Source: Muscardinus avellanarius
Lineage: Eukaryota; Chordata; Mammalia; Rodentia; Gliridae
Length of the DNA: 64,000 nt
Assembly: GCA_963383645.1 (NCBI GenBank)
Contig: OY726571.1
Coordinates: 83,195,388-83,259,387, forward strand
Direction of reading: 5' to 3'
Both the position numbers and the translations under genes were made by a program. Below are positions 1 through 9,849 of the stretch, piece by piece (the stretch's first letter is position 1; each line of letters opens with the position of its first letter). Below the pieces are notes generated by a model. The model did not search any database. It saw only the letters and a program-made list of their open reading frames with translations, and was not told the origin of the DNA.

Positions 1-101
1 CAGCAGAAAGAGCAAGGATTAGAAAGTTTGGAACATTTTTTAGTACTGGGTATTGGAACCAGGGATATTCTAGCCCCTTGCTACACCAACAGCTCTTTTT
101 T
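1..101. repeat. Left arm of a ~100-bp inverted repeat
   Basis: The reverse complement of 587-692 matches this stretch along its length: both arms contain a fragment of an ID-type SINE arm (about 40-95 here) and the same unique flank including caaggattagaaa. The arm may continue left of the window. Nothing coding is visible. Confidence 0.75.
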
Positions 102-144
102 ATATTTATTTATTTATTTATCTATGTATTTATTTATTTATTTT

Positions 145-327
145 GCAGTACCGGGGGTGGAACCCAGGAGCATTCTACCTTTGAGCTACACCCCCCAGCC
201 CTATTTTTTATTCTCTCACTGAGTTGCAAAGGGTCTCACTAAGTAGCCGAGGCTGTCCGCAAATCACGATCCTCCTGTCCCAGCCTCCCAACTGCTGGGG
301 TTACAAGCATACACCACCATGCCTGGC
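145..327 (-). mobile_element. B1-dID SINE (S1), antisense
   Basis: Read on the minus strand it runs from a 7SL-like start (agccaggcatggtggtgtat) through a B1 arm and an A-rich linker into an ID-type arm. Its A/T-rich tail appears on the plus strand as the TTTA-rich run at 96-143. It lies in the spacer of the inverted repeat 1-692. Confidence 0.85.
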
Positions 328-586
328 TTTATTTTTAAATTTTGAAATAGGATCTCACTAAGTGAGGGTCTCAATGTGAGACTATAATTAAGTCTTTTCT
401 ATCAAAGGATTAAAGTAACTCCATTTGTAAAACTACTATTTTGTAACCTTGTATAAGCTCCTGTTTCTTTGTAAGTGTCAATTTCCTGAAAACTGCAAAT
501 GTCAACCCCTCCCCTGGCATTTCATTCTAGAAGAACTGGCCAATCATGTAAGACTATTAATTAAAAATAAAAATGTAATTAAAAAT
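328..586. other. Spacer of inverted repeat, unassigned
   Basis: AT-rich sequence between the SINE and the right inverted-repeat arm. From about 380 it has the look of a degraded LTR, but I could not assign a family. No gene seen. Confidence 0.4.
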
Positions 587-692
587 AAAAAAGAGCTGGC
601 TTGTGGCAAAGGGCTGGTAGAATAGCCCTGGTTTCAATACCCAGTACAAAAAAAAAGTCCCGTTTTTCTAATCCTTGTTCTTTCTGTTGACC
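587..692. repeat. Right arm of a ~100-bp inverted repeat
   Basis: Inverted counterpart of 1-101. It contains an ID-type SINE arm fragment (about 592-641) followed by a T/C-rich flank that mirrors the start of the window. Some base differences and a variable A run separate the arms, so the pair is not recent. Confidence 0.75.
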
Positions 693-911
693 GTTCCCCA
701 TCCTAAAGCTATGTAGAGACCATACTCCTGCCAAGAGAAGTATGGTGCAGAAATCTATGTTAGGGATTAAAACTGGGCAGACTTCCTGCTCGGTATGCTT
801 GCTTACCAGACTTTTCTTGGTGGCATACACTTTTTGCAAAAAGGAAAATTGCCTTCCTGAGCCATTTTCAAACATGTGTCTGTTCTTACAACACCATGAA
901 AATTTATTTCT

Positions 912-1143
912 TTTTCTTTTTCTTTTCTTTTTTTTTTTTTTTTGTGGTACTGGGGGTGGAACCCAGAGGCTTTCTACCTCCGGGCTATACTCCCAGACCT
1001 ATTTTATATTTTATTTGGAAACAGGGTCTCACTAAGTTGCCGAGAGCCTCACTAAGTAGCTGAGGCTGGCTTCGAACCTGTGCGATCCTCCTATCTCAGC
1101 CTCCCAAGCGCAGGGATTACAAGCGTGCGCCACCACGCCCGGC
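912..1143 (-). mobile_element. B1-dID SINE (S3), antisense, with 16-bp TSD
   Basis: Flanked by a perfect direct repeat atgaaaatttatttct at 896-911 and 1144-1159, a clean L1-type target-site duplication. The minus strand gives the 7SL-like head next to 1143, the B1 arm, the linker, the S3 dID arm and an A-rich tail (T run at 926-943). The perfect TSD indicates a fairly young insertion. Confidence 0.9.
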
Positions 1144-1164
1144 ATGAAAATTTATTTCTAACAC

Positions 1165-1422
1165 TGCTAAGTTGCTAAGGCTGTCGTAGAGCCTACAATC
1201 CCGTTTCAGCCTCTCAAGTACTGGGATTATATACTCAGAAAACACTGGACTTTTAAATGGGGTGCAGTGGCATGTGTATGTAATCCCCATAATTGGGAGA
1301 CAGAGACAGATAGGTTGCAAGTTTAAGGCCAGCGTGTGGTGACTTAGATCCTGTTTTGAAATAAACAGATTAAAGTGTTGGAGTTGTAGCTGGGAGGTAG
1401 TTTTCCCCTGAACCCCAGTACC
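1165..1422. mobile_element. Degraded SINE pieces (antisense then sense)
   Basis: 1165-1232 is an antisense B1-arm fragment. 1259-1422 is a diverged plus-strand B1-dID copy ending in a dID arm (about 1380-1422). Both are older than the copy at 912-1143. Confidence 0.65.
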
Positions 1423-1504
1423 ATAACCGCAACAAGTTGGGACTTTTAGCTCTATCCCCAAACTTCAAGGAAGGGAAGAGGGGCTGAAGGTTAAGTTGAC
1501 CACT

Positions 1505-1683
1505 GATGTAACCAATCATGCCTATGTAATGAATCCTCCATAAAAACTCAAAAATACTGGGCTAAGCCTCCAGATAAACCCCCATCCCCGAATGTACCAG
1601 TATTGGAATGGCCTAGGAAGATTTGGGAAAGCTCTGATTGTTAATATATTTCAAAAGAAAATAATTGGTATATTTCAAAATAG
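1505..1683. other. Possible ERVL-like LTR fragment
   Basis: Contains aaccaatcatg and cctccataaaaactc, wording reminiscent of ERVL-type LTRs. Too short and diverged to assign firmly; no coding potential. Confidence 0.3.
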
Positions 1684-1881
1684 TTGTGTCAAAATGGGGG
1701 CAGACATGGGTAAAGAAAGGACTTGGTTTCTGCCTAAAACAGGCAGCTATTCCAATGTAAATCAACCTAGCTCAAAGTAATTAACAAGTCAGTAGAGGAG
1801 AGCAGAGGGCTTCCTCTTCCTAAAGACAGATCTACCTGATGATCTAAGGAGGATGGGGCAGGGTTTGAGCTTGCCCTTCAT
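1684..1881 (+). mobile_element. Endogenous retroviral solo LTR, 5' part
   Basis: The segment ending in the TSD at 1882-1897 aligns with the reverse complement of the LTR at 29134-29642 (shared ggaggatggg... and ...cttcatgaaaggagac), and the alignment resumes at 4676 after the L1. So this LTR was split by the L1. The 5' boundary is uncertain. It is an old, non-coding retroviral remnant. Confidence 0.65.
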
Positions 1882-2690
1882 GAAAGGAGACACCTCAGGA
1901 CTTCCTGGAAGATGGCGACCAAGAAAAGCGGGGCTTAAGAGCCCCGCTAACAACCAATCTCCATTACCACAAAATCAGCGCCTTTCATAGCCAGAAAACA
2001 CCATCACCAGAGAAACAAAAAAATCACCAGGCTCCAGAGAGAAAGCGGACTGAGAACAGAGCTCAGAGCCACAGAGGAGATACACCAGCCTCACACCCGA
2101 GGATGCGGCAGCAGCGCCATACTGCCGGCGGCAGCGGCAAGTTCACTGGACGGCTACAGCAAGCCAAGGTGAGCCGCTGCGGAACAGCCAGGCGGGATTT
2201 CTCGCCGCAGGTAAAATCTAAAGCTCCCAGTGGCTGAGCTCAGCACACGCTGCAGGGACTCAGAGTGGAACTCAAAACCAAGAAGAAATAAGCCAGCCTC
2301 ATGGCCGAGGGCATAGCAGCGGCGCCATATTGCCACCGGCGACAGCAGCAGAGAATTCACCGAGTCCAGTACAGCTACATCTGTGAACTCAAGAACAGTG
2401 AGTCAAATTGTGGGCCACAGAGGAGAAATCCCAGTACTGTACTCCCTGGGACTTGACCCAGTGGGGGAGGGGCGGTGGCAGAGATATCACACCATAGGAG
2501 AACGTGCAACCTGGCACCCCCCATAGTTTAAAGCAGCCTCTATCGACTCCCTGGGTCTGAGACTCTGTGATACAACCCAGTAAAGGAGTGGTGGGGTCTG
2601 AGATACTACAGACTTGAGATCCAGAGCACCTTAAGTGAAGTCATAGTGACCCAAGGGAAGAACCCAGAGAAGGCACAAACTTCCAAAATC

Positions 2691-3608
2691 ATGGGAAAGA
2701 GGAATAACACTGGAGCAATGAATGCCCACAACCCCACAACATCAGAACCCAATAAAACAGAAAATCAGAGATTTCTAGAAGATCAAATCAGGAAAATAAC
2801 TGTAGAAATAATAGAGGTGCTTCGAAAAGAACTCAGAGAGAGCCAAAAAGAGATAAAGGATGCAATTAATGAAGTAAAGGCCTCAATTCAAAGCACAAAC
2901 AACCGATTAGAACACATGGAGAACAGAATCTCGCTCTTAGAAGATGATAATTCCAAAAATGAACACATAGTTTCTAATCTAGGAAAAAATATCCGACAGC
3001 AGGAATCTGATATTGAAGAAATATGGGCCCATTTTAAGAGAGCTAACCTAAGAATAATTGGAATAGAGGAGGGAAAAGAAAGTGAAACCAAAGGGATCAA
3101 CAATCTCTTCAAGGAAGTAATAGCAGAAAATTTTCCAAACATAGAGCAAGAGGTTGATACACAGGTCCAGGAAACTTATAGAACTCCCTTTAGACAGGAT
3201 CGGAGAAGAGGATCCCCACGCCACATAATTGTCAAAATGACCAATGTGGAAGCCAAGCAGAGAATCTTAAAGGCAACAAAAACAAAGGGCCAAGTGACAT
3301 TCAGAGGCAAACCAATTAGAATCACTCCAGACTTCCCAAACCAAGTCATGAGAGCCAGAAGGGCTTGGAGTAACATATTCCAAACTCTGAAAGAAAACAA
3401 CTTCCAGCCAAAAATTTCCTACCCAGCAAAACTTTCTATCAAATTAGATGGAAAAATAAGAAGCTTCCATGACAAACAGAAACTGAAGAAATTTATGTCT
3501 TCAAAACCAGCGCTAGAGAAAATACTCAAAGAGATTAACTACAAAGAAGAAATAGGTAACACACACCAGAACCAGAGAAACAAGATTTTCCATCCAACAG
3601 ACAACTAA
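2691..3608 (+). CDS. L1 ORF1 protein (RNA-binding chaperone), intact frame
   Basis: The first ATG in good context (aaaatcATGG) is at 2691 and opens with MGKRNN, like other mammalian L1 ORF1 proteins; the frame is open a little upstream but only from a GTG. The product is 305 residues, about the usual length for the family. The N-terminal third is polar and charged with a heptad-like region that should form the trimeric coiled coil (about residues 45-115). An RRM-like core follows, with the family signature around SPRHIIVKM, then the C-terminal domain containing NFQPKISYPAKLS. In the family this protein coats L1 RNA in cytoplasmic particles and acts as a nucleic-acid chaperone. No internal stop is present. 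There is no ORF2 downstream, so mobility would depend on another L1. Confidence 0.85.
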   Translation: MGKRNNTGAMNAHNPTTSEPNKTENQRFLEDQIRKITVEIIEVLRKELRESQKEIKDAINEVKASIQSTNNRLEHMENRISLLEDDNSKNEHIVSNLGKNIRQQESDIEEIWAHFKRANLRIIGIEEGKESETKGINNLFKEVIAENFPNIEQEVDTQVQETYRTPFRQDRRRGSPRHIIVKMTNVEAKQRILKATKTKGQVTFRGKPIRITPDFPNQVMRARRAWSNIFQTLKENNFQPKISYPAKLSIKLDGKIRSFHDKQKLKKFMSSKPALEKILKEINYKEEIGNTHQNQRNKIFHPTDN

Positions 3609-3649
3609 GATTGGTTATCTGTGGAGATTCATTATTTATGTTAGTCTTT

Positions 3650-4325
3650 TACCTATCTCTAAATTGTATTGTTTGCCTTTATTGTTGTTAATTTTTAGGA
3701 TTTCTAGTTGGAATATTAATGTACCTTCAGATATAGCATTTGGAAATATTTTATCCAATTCTATTAGTAACTTTTAACTCTGTTTACATTGTCTTTGGAT
3801 ATACAATATTTTTTTATTTTTTAGGGAGTGTGTATACTCTTCTGTTGCCTGTGCCATTGAAATCATATCCAAGAAATCACTGCCAATTTCAATGTTGTGA
3901 GGTTTTATGACCCAGATTTTCTTCTAAATTTTAGTCTTAAGATTTATATTTAGGTCTTTTATCTATTTTGAGTTAATACTTGTATATGGGATTAGGTAAG
4001 GGTCCAATTTTATTCTTTTCCATGTAATTATTATTTTTCAACAATATTTAGTTAAAAGATTATTATTTCCACCACCAAATGTTTGTGGAAACCTTGTCAA
4101 AAATAACTTGATTATATAGGGAAGAATTTAGCTCTAGGCTTGTATTTAACTCCAATGGTTTATATATCTGCCTTTAGAACAGTACTACACTGTTTCAATT
4201 ATTGTAGCTTTATATGGTTTAAAATCAGAAAATATATATCTTCTAGGTTTGTTCTTTTTCAAGATCGTTGTGGGTATCTAGAATCCATATTCCATATTAG
4301 GATAGATTTTTTTCTGAAAAATAAA
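3650..4325 (-). mobile_element. Older L1 ORF2 C-terminal fragment, reverse orientation
   Basis: Plus-strand wording such as cttctgttgcctgtgcc, then ccaagaaatcactgcc, then attgtagctttatatgg follows the order of the antisense strand of the 3' part of mammalian L1 ORF2. Frames are broken. It lies inside the younger L1-type insertion, between ORF1 and the 3' tail, which is unexpected for a simple L1. Confidence 0.65.
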
Positions 4326-4675
4326 TATATAAATACATGATAGTTTCACCTAAAAAATAGAAAAAAAAATTTCTGGTAAGAAAGAAAGCAAAAAGAAATA
4401 TTGAAATGTTATCTTTAAGTCATCAAAAGGTTGGTATCAGACAAATGAAACTGTTATGTGAGATTATCATTTTTAATTTTGGATAAATTGCTATAATACT
4501 AGATGTCAACCCCTAAGCCAAGCATGGGAAGGAGGGATGGGGAGAGAATGGGGTGGGGATCGGGTGGGGGCTGACTGGGCGATGTGTGCATGTATGTCTA
4601 CAAAAGTTTGTATCCCACTATGATGTATGAATACAGTGCACCAATAAAAAATAAAAAATAAAATAAAATAAAAAA

Positions 4676-5040
4676 GAAAGGAGACACCTCACCACACCTC
4701 GCTAGGGGAGGTACCTTACAGGGACAGGGATGTTCACTACATCAGAGTCACGCAAACAAGATGGAGATCATGGGTTAAAAAAAAAGACTGAGGCCACGTG
4801 CAATTCCTTTGGTGTACTCATTCGGGTCATCCCCTCATGCCATCTTGACATGGGGCTGTATTTCTATTTTCTGTATTTCTATCTTTCTAATAAACTTCCT
4901 TTAAATCTTCAGCAACGGTCCAAGCTATGCATATTTATTCTTAGGACAAGAATCCACGGTTTTTTTCTTCTGTTTGGGGTTTGTTAGGGGTTGGGGGAAA
5001 GTGTGTCCGGGACCCTAGCAGGGGTCCCCGGGGAACGGCT
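4676..5040 (+). mobile_element. Endogenous retroviral solo LTR, 3' part
   Basis: Continues the LTR of 1684-1881 after the L1 insertion. It contains a polyadenylation signal in tctaataaacttcc near 4888 and a terminal block with ggggtccccgggga (about 5022-5035), both also found in the inverted sister LTR at 29134-29642. No internal retroviral genes follow. Confidence 0.7.
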
Positions 5041-5735
5041 TCCCCCAAACCATAGTCTCCCAATCCATAACACCGAACCCAAGAAGGTTCTTACAGGAAG
5101 GGTTCCCTAGGGTGGTGTGCTCAGAGGAGACACAGAGCTCCTTGTCCTGTTCATCTGTATTCTTTGTAACATCCTTTCTAATGCACTGGCAAATATAAGG
5201 GTAGCAAGGACTTAAACTCTTCACTTTGGCCGGCAAACATCCACTGGATGAATGGCTAAGAGCAGGATTAAAGACCTGTCATCTCTGCTTCCATGTTGCG
5301 TCTGTCTCACTGGCTTTCAGTCACCTTGGGCCCCACGAACAACAGGCCCAGTAAATCAAGTCGCATCCACCCAGCACCCAGCACCCAGCCAGAGACAACT
5401 CTCTCATCCCAGGTGAGGCCCGGCCAGGCCAAGCCTGAGATAATGATGGTCCAGACCACACCTGGCCAAGATCACCTGCTTTGGCAGCTGTGCAAACCTC
5501 CAACCCTTGCCTTCATTCCCCTTTCTAGAAAACCTTAAAGTCAGAGTCAGCTCCTGGAAGACATGGGTCCTCTTGTCCTCCTGGTCTGGCCACATGGATT
5601 AAAGTTTCTGTTGTGCTTTTTACTCTTTCTGTGTGGTTTTTGGGGCGAGCGGCTGAACCTGGCTTGTTGGATACCCAGCATCAGGCCTCTGGATTAAGAC
5701 TCAGGTAACCAACTGTCATGTTGAAATTGAGTTGG
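5041..5735 (+). other. Possible second LTR-like segment
   Basis: No gene. Around 5597-5690 an attaaag signal is followed by a T/G-rich block and ggggcgagcgg, which looks like the R-U5 end of a gammaretrovirus-like LTR. The start could not be defined. Family assignment is inference from style only. Confidence 0.35.
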
Positions 5736-6410
5736 GGGTCGCGAAGGAAGAAAACACCAGCCAAGTTATCAAAGTCCTCTTTAATCAACCGGCGTCTCCG
5801 GGTGAGATCTCCAGACTGTGGGGAAAGTGACCAATGATGGAGCAGCAGAGCCTTGCGGTCAGCAGAGTCACGGTCGGTCAGAGAGGAACTGAGGGTATTT
5901 ATGTAGCCAGATCCTGTGGTGGCCTAGCCAGTCCTCTTATGACATCTATAGTCTCGTGACCTCTGGAGTCTCGCAGCATCTCCGCTCCAGCTTCCGGGGT
6001 TCCGCCTCCTGTCCCCACTGTGGGGTCCCTGGGGGAAGGAAGGGACCCGACCTATCACCAACCACCTTGGTGAGACACATCAGGAGACAGCCAGGAGGAA
6101 GAGAACATAAAAGGAAGGTCCCATGCAGCTACAAAAATTGCATTCACTTTGGAGTCTGTCCCTTTCCACTTGGGGCTGGTATTGCCAGGAAGAGCGGGCT
6201 TTTTAAAGCTGAAAGAAGGCTTTCCCAGGAAAGAGGGCATAACAAGTCAGTTCTCTTTGCCTTACTCATTGAAGGGCTACATCTGATTAGAAAACAAGTT
6301 AGGCTAGAAGGACTTATTAACTAGCAAGTTCTCTGTGATTTTTCTGCTCCTTTACACAGGAAATTTCCATTTGTAAAGAGTGCCTCCATCTATTGATTAA
6401 CTCTTTGGAT
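5736..6410 (-). other. Possible antisense LTR and unassigned DNA
   Basis: Read on the minus strand, a ttgattaaagagg signal near 5785 is followed by a T-rich U5-like block, suggesting an antisense LTR. The rest to 6410 shows no recognised gene or repeat. Confidence 0.3.
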
Positions 6411-6442
6411 TTTTTGTTTGTTGTTGTTTGGGGTTTGTTTGT

Positions 6443-6483
<41 letters not shown>

Positions 6484-6690
6484 GCTTTGTGGTACTGGAG
6501 GTTAAACCCAGGGACATTCTGCCCCTGAGGGGCAACTTAATGAGACCCTATTTCAAAATTTAAAAAAAGAAAAAGAGCTGGGATGTAGCTCAGTGGTAGA
6601 ACATTTCTGGTTTCAATCTGAACAAAGAAGAGGAAGAAGGAGGAAGAAGAAGAAGAGGAGGAGGAGGAGGAGGAGGAGGAGGAAAAAAAT
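6411..6690. repeat. (GTT)n, SINE pieces and (GAA/GGA)n
   Basis: A GTT tract (about 6419-6484) abuts an antisense dID arm (6485-6535). A plus-strand SINE tail segment with a dID arm (about 6536-6622) follows, then a GAA/GGA purine tract (6627-6690). Both microsatellites sit where SINE tails would be. Confidence 0.75.
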
Positions 6691-7130
6691 TAAGTAAAGC
6701 TAGTGAATTTTGGTTTAGCCCTTTCCAAAGGTCAGCACCTGGTCAGGCAGCCCAGTTGGAAGGGTCGGCTGTGAACTTATTTGAGATCTGATTGACAATG
6801 GCCTCTCACTCCCCTTTAAGTGCCCAAACCATTCCTATTCTGCTTTGATTTTGCTCCCTAGACAATAGCATCAGAACTGAATAGAACTGGAAGACACCCA
6901 ACAGGCGTCTGCTGCAGAAGAGGTGCCTTACTTGCTGACCTGGAGCAATACCCACACATTTTGGTGTTGAGTGGTAGTGACAGCAGACTTTTTCTAGAGT
7001 GATGTTAGCCTGGATTTCTTGGCTCCTTTTCCAGTGCTCTCTGGAAACAAGTTTGCAAGGTATTTTATGCTAATAAGGATACCTCATTTCCTAAAAGAGA
7101 GCCAAAGACTAATGAAAGACCATTTCTTTT
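6691..7130. other. Unassigned sequence
   Basis: No SINE, LTR, splice-supported exon or long meaningful frame was recognised here. Confidence 0.4.
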
Positions 7131-7598
7131 TTTTTTTTTTCTTTCTTTCCTTTTTTTGTTATTGTTACTGGGGATCAAAACCAGGGACATTCTACCTCCA
7201 AGCTACATCCAGCCCTATCTATCTATCATCTATCTATCATCTATTTATTTATTTTTCTGGTGGTGGTGATGGTGGTACCGAGCATTGAATCCAGGGGCAT
7301 TTTTACCTCTAAGTTACACCTCCAGACCCTTTGCTATTTTGTTTTGAAACAGGGTCTCACTACATTGCTGAGGCTGTCCTCTAACCTGCACTCCTCCTGT
7401 CTCAGCCTCTCAAGTACTGGGATGACAGGTATGAACCACTATGCCTGGCTCTTTTTTTTTTATTTATTTATTTTTGAAACAAGGTCTCACTAAGTTACCT
7501 AGGGTCTTGCTAAATTGCTGATGCTAGCCTTGAACCTGTAACCCTCCAGTCTCAGCGTCCCATCTACTGGGATTATAGGCATGTGCCACCGCACCCAC
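7131..7598 (-). mobile_element. Cluster of antisense SINEs with (TATC)n
   Basis: Antisense dID arm at about 7161-7216 with a T-rich tail at its left, a TATC/TATT tract at 7217-7252, a nearly full antisense B1-dID copy at 7272-7450, and a second antisense B1 arm at 7451-7598. The last B1 arm may be the other half of the first dID arm, making a nested pair. Confidence 0.8.
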
Positions 7599-7728
7599 AT
7601 CATTTCTTCATCCAAATTTCTGGGTTAAAATGTTTGCTCATCTTACTTTTAGTCAATCAATGCTGACACATATCTATGACTTCTAGAGAAAACTTTTTCA
7701 ATGATCTACAATAAAATATTCATGTCAG

Positions 7729-7837
7729 GGGGCCGGGATGTAACTCAGTGGCAAAGCGCCTGCTTTGCAGGTGTGGCGCTCTGGGTTCGATCCTGGTTCC
7801 AAAAAAGACAAAAAAATAAGAACACCCCCCCCACCGC
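7729..7837 (+). mobile_element. Free ID element (tRNA-like SINE) with 15-bp TSD
   Basis: The body at about 7732-7800 keeps A- and B-box-like promoter elements (B box gggttcgatcc) and the tRNA-like body of ID/BC1-type SINEs, followed by an A-rich tail. Direct repeats aaatattcatgtcag at 7714-7728 and 7838-7852 show retroposition, so it is not a tRNA gene. Confidence 0.9.
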
Positions 7838-7852
7838 AAATATTCATGTCAG

Positions 7853-8236
7853 TGTATGCTGGTCATGGACATTTACTGGGGATAGCAAGGGAATTTTTGT
7901 CATGAAACGTGTTCACTGTGAAGTACATGCCTGGAGGCTGAGAGAAAGAATGGAGAATTTGGTAAACTGGACAGAAAGGGAGAGAACCAGGTACACAGAA
8001 GGCATGAGCAGCCCCAATGACATGAACAACATTGCCCAGAAAGAAAGTGGTAGAGGACAGACAAGGACTAATGAAGTCAAAGGGCCGGAGGGTTAGCCGG
8101 TGCCAGGGAATGGGCTGGATGCCCATATCCAAAAGTGGCTGAAAGTATGGAAGGTCAGCTAAGAGGGTCAAGATTAAATAACTGAAAGAAGAAGATACAA
8201 ACATTCGGCAGGTGTGATTATTCAAAGATAAAGCTT
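7853..8236. other. Unassigned sequence
   Basis: No supported gene; the frames on both strands lack recognisable domains and have no splice context. Confidence 0.4.
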
Positions 8237-8452
8237 GAGGTCTAGAGATGTAGCTCAGCCATAGTGCACTTGCTTTGACCTGAGATCCAATCTCAGTGCT
8301 ACTTAAAAAAACAAAATCCAGTTCTTGGGAGACTGAGGTAGAAGGATCACAAATATGAGGCCAGTCTCAGTAACATAGTGAGATCCTGTTTCAACATTAA
8401 AATTAAAAGGGTCGGAGGTAGAAGGCCCCTGGGTTCAACTCCCAGTAACCTT
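8237..8452 (+). mobile_element. ID element followed by a truncated B1-dID SINE
   Basis: ID-type body at 8237-8304 with an A-rich tail. Then a plus-strand B1-dID copy at 8318-8452 whose 7SL-like head is missing and whose dID arm is shortened. Confidence 0.75.
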
Positions 8453-8740
8453 CCCCTTCAAGGACAAAACTCTAAAGAGCAAACCTTACTTAAGTAAGCC
8501 AGAATCGCTCAGCTTTTGTTTGATTTTTAAAAGTCTTTATTTCGTCTCATTTTTAAAAGATATTTTTACTGGTTATAGAACTTTGGGTTGACAACTTGTT
8601 TTCTGTCGGTACCTCAAAGACACTATGCCATTGTCTCCGGACTCATATTAAGACGAAAAATCACCAATAATGAACGCTTACTTTTGTTTTCCTGTATGAA
8701 CGCTTTGTTTTCTGTCTGGCTGCCTTGGTTGTTGTCACTG

Positions 8741-8937
8741 TTTTTTGTTTGTTTGTTTGTTTGTTTGTTATTTGTTTGTTTTGTTTTGTTTTTGGTGGTA
8801 CTGGGGTTCCTGGAAACCTTTCTACCTCCGGGCTACACTCCCAGACCTATTTTTATACTTTTTTTAAATTTCGGAAACAGGGTCTCTTAAGCCAGAGCGG
8901 CTGGCTTCTAACCTGCGCGATCCTCCTGTCTCCGTTG
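8741..8937 (-). mobile_element. S2 B1-dID SINE, antisense, head missing
   Basis: A GTTT-rich run (8741-8793) corresponds to the element's A-rich tail on the other strand. The S2 dID arm and most of the B1 arm follow; the copy stops at about 8937 before the 7SL-like head, a typical 5' truncation. Confidence 0.85.
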
Positions 8938-9210
8938 TTACGGTTTTTGAGCAGTGTTAGTATGATGTGCCTCGGTGTGGTTTCCTCGATGTTTATTCTA
9001 CTTGGTATTCACTGAACTTCATGAATCTGTAAGTCTTCATCAGATTTGTAAAAATTTCTATCATAATTGTTTTCAAATATTTTTTCTCTTTTGCCCCCAC
9101 CTAATTCTGGGATTGCATGTCCTTAATTTCATCATCTCGGTTATCTCTAGGTCTATTCTTATTGGTTGATATTTCTTCTTGGCTATGGGCTCTATTTTCC
9201 TGATGCTTTG

Positions 9211-9849
9211 CTCCATCCTTCCTTCCTTCCTTCCTTCCTTCCTTCCTTCCTTCCTTCCTTCTTTACTTCCCTCCCTCCCTCCCTCCTTTCTCCTTCCTTC
9301 CTTCCTTTCTTCCTTTCTTCCTTCCTTCCTTCCTTCCTTTCTGCTTCCTTCCTTCCCCTTCCTTCCTTTTTTCCTACCTTCCTTCCTTCCTCCTTCCTTC
9401 CTTCTCCTTCCTTCCTTCCTACCTTCCTTCCTTCCTTTCTTTCCTCTTCCTTCCTTCCCCTTCCTACCTTCCTTCCTCCTTCCTTCCTTCCTCCTTCCTT
9501 CCTTCCTTTCTTCCTTCCTTCCCCTTCCTTCCTTATTTCCTACCTTCCTTCTCCTTCCTTCCTTCCTTCCTTTCTTCCTTCCTTTATTTCTTCCTTCCTT
9601 CCTACCTTCCTTCCTTCCTTCCTTCCTTCCTTTCTTCCTTTCTTTCTTCTTCCTTCCTTCCCCTTCCTACCTTCCTTCCTCCTTCCTTCCTTCCTTCTTC
9701 CTTCCGTCTTTCCTCCTTCCTTCCTCTCCTTCCTTCCTTCCTTTCTTCCTTCCTTCCCCTTCTTTCCTTCCTCCTCCTTCTCTTCTTCCTTCCTTCTTCC
9801 TTCCTTCCTTCTTCCCTTCCTCCTCCCTCCCTCCCTTCCTTCCTTCTCT
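9211..9849. repeat. ~640-bp (TTCC)n polypyrimidine tract
   Basis: An almost pure C/T strand built of TTCC units, with interspersed TTTC, CCCT, TTCT and rare TACC interruptions. Long open frames across it (all Leu/Pro/Ser/Phe, or Lys/Glu/Gly/Arg on the other strand) are products of the repeat, not genes. Homopurine/homopyrimidine mirror repeats of this length can form triplex DNA. Confidence 0.95.

Larger units (their letters stand above)
1898..4675 (+). mobile_element. L1-type retrotransposon carrying ORF1 but no ORF2
   Basis: Bounded by a perfect 16-bp duplication, gaaaggagacacctca, at 1882-1897 and 4676-4691. The order inside is: GC-rich 5' UTR (1898-2690); open ORF1 (2691-3608); about 0.7 kb of older L1 sequence in reverse orientation (about 3650-4325); unassigned AT-rich DNA; a G-rich 3' UTR-like segment (about 4500-4640); an AATAAA-containing A-rich tail. 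No endonuclease or reverse-transcriptase ORF exists on the plus strand. This resembles the 'half-L1' (HAL1) organisation, or an L1 internally replaced after insertion. It interrupts a retroviral LTR. Confidence 0.8.

Noticed and set aside
2646..2690. Longer N-terminus of the L1 ORF1 frame from 2646
   Set aside because: That codon is GTG. The first ATG (2691) has a good context and matches the usual MGK start of the family.
7729..7837. tRNA gene candidate
   Set aside because: The A/B-box body is an ID SINE with an A-rich tail and a 15-bp target-site duplication. Other tRNA-like hits in the window are likewise SINE arms.
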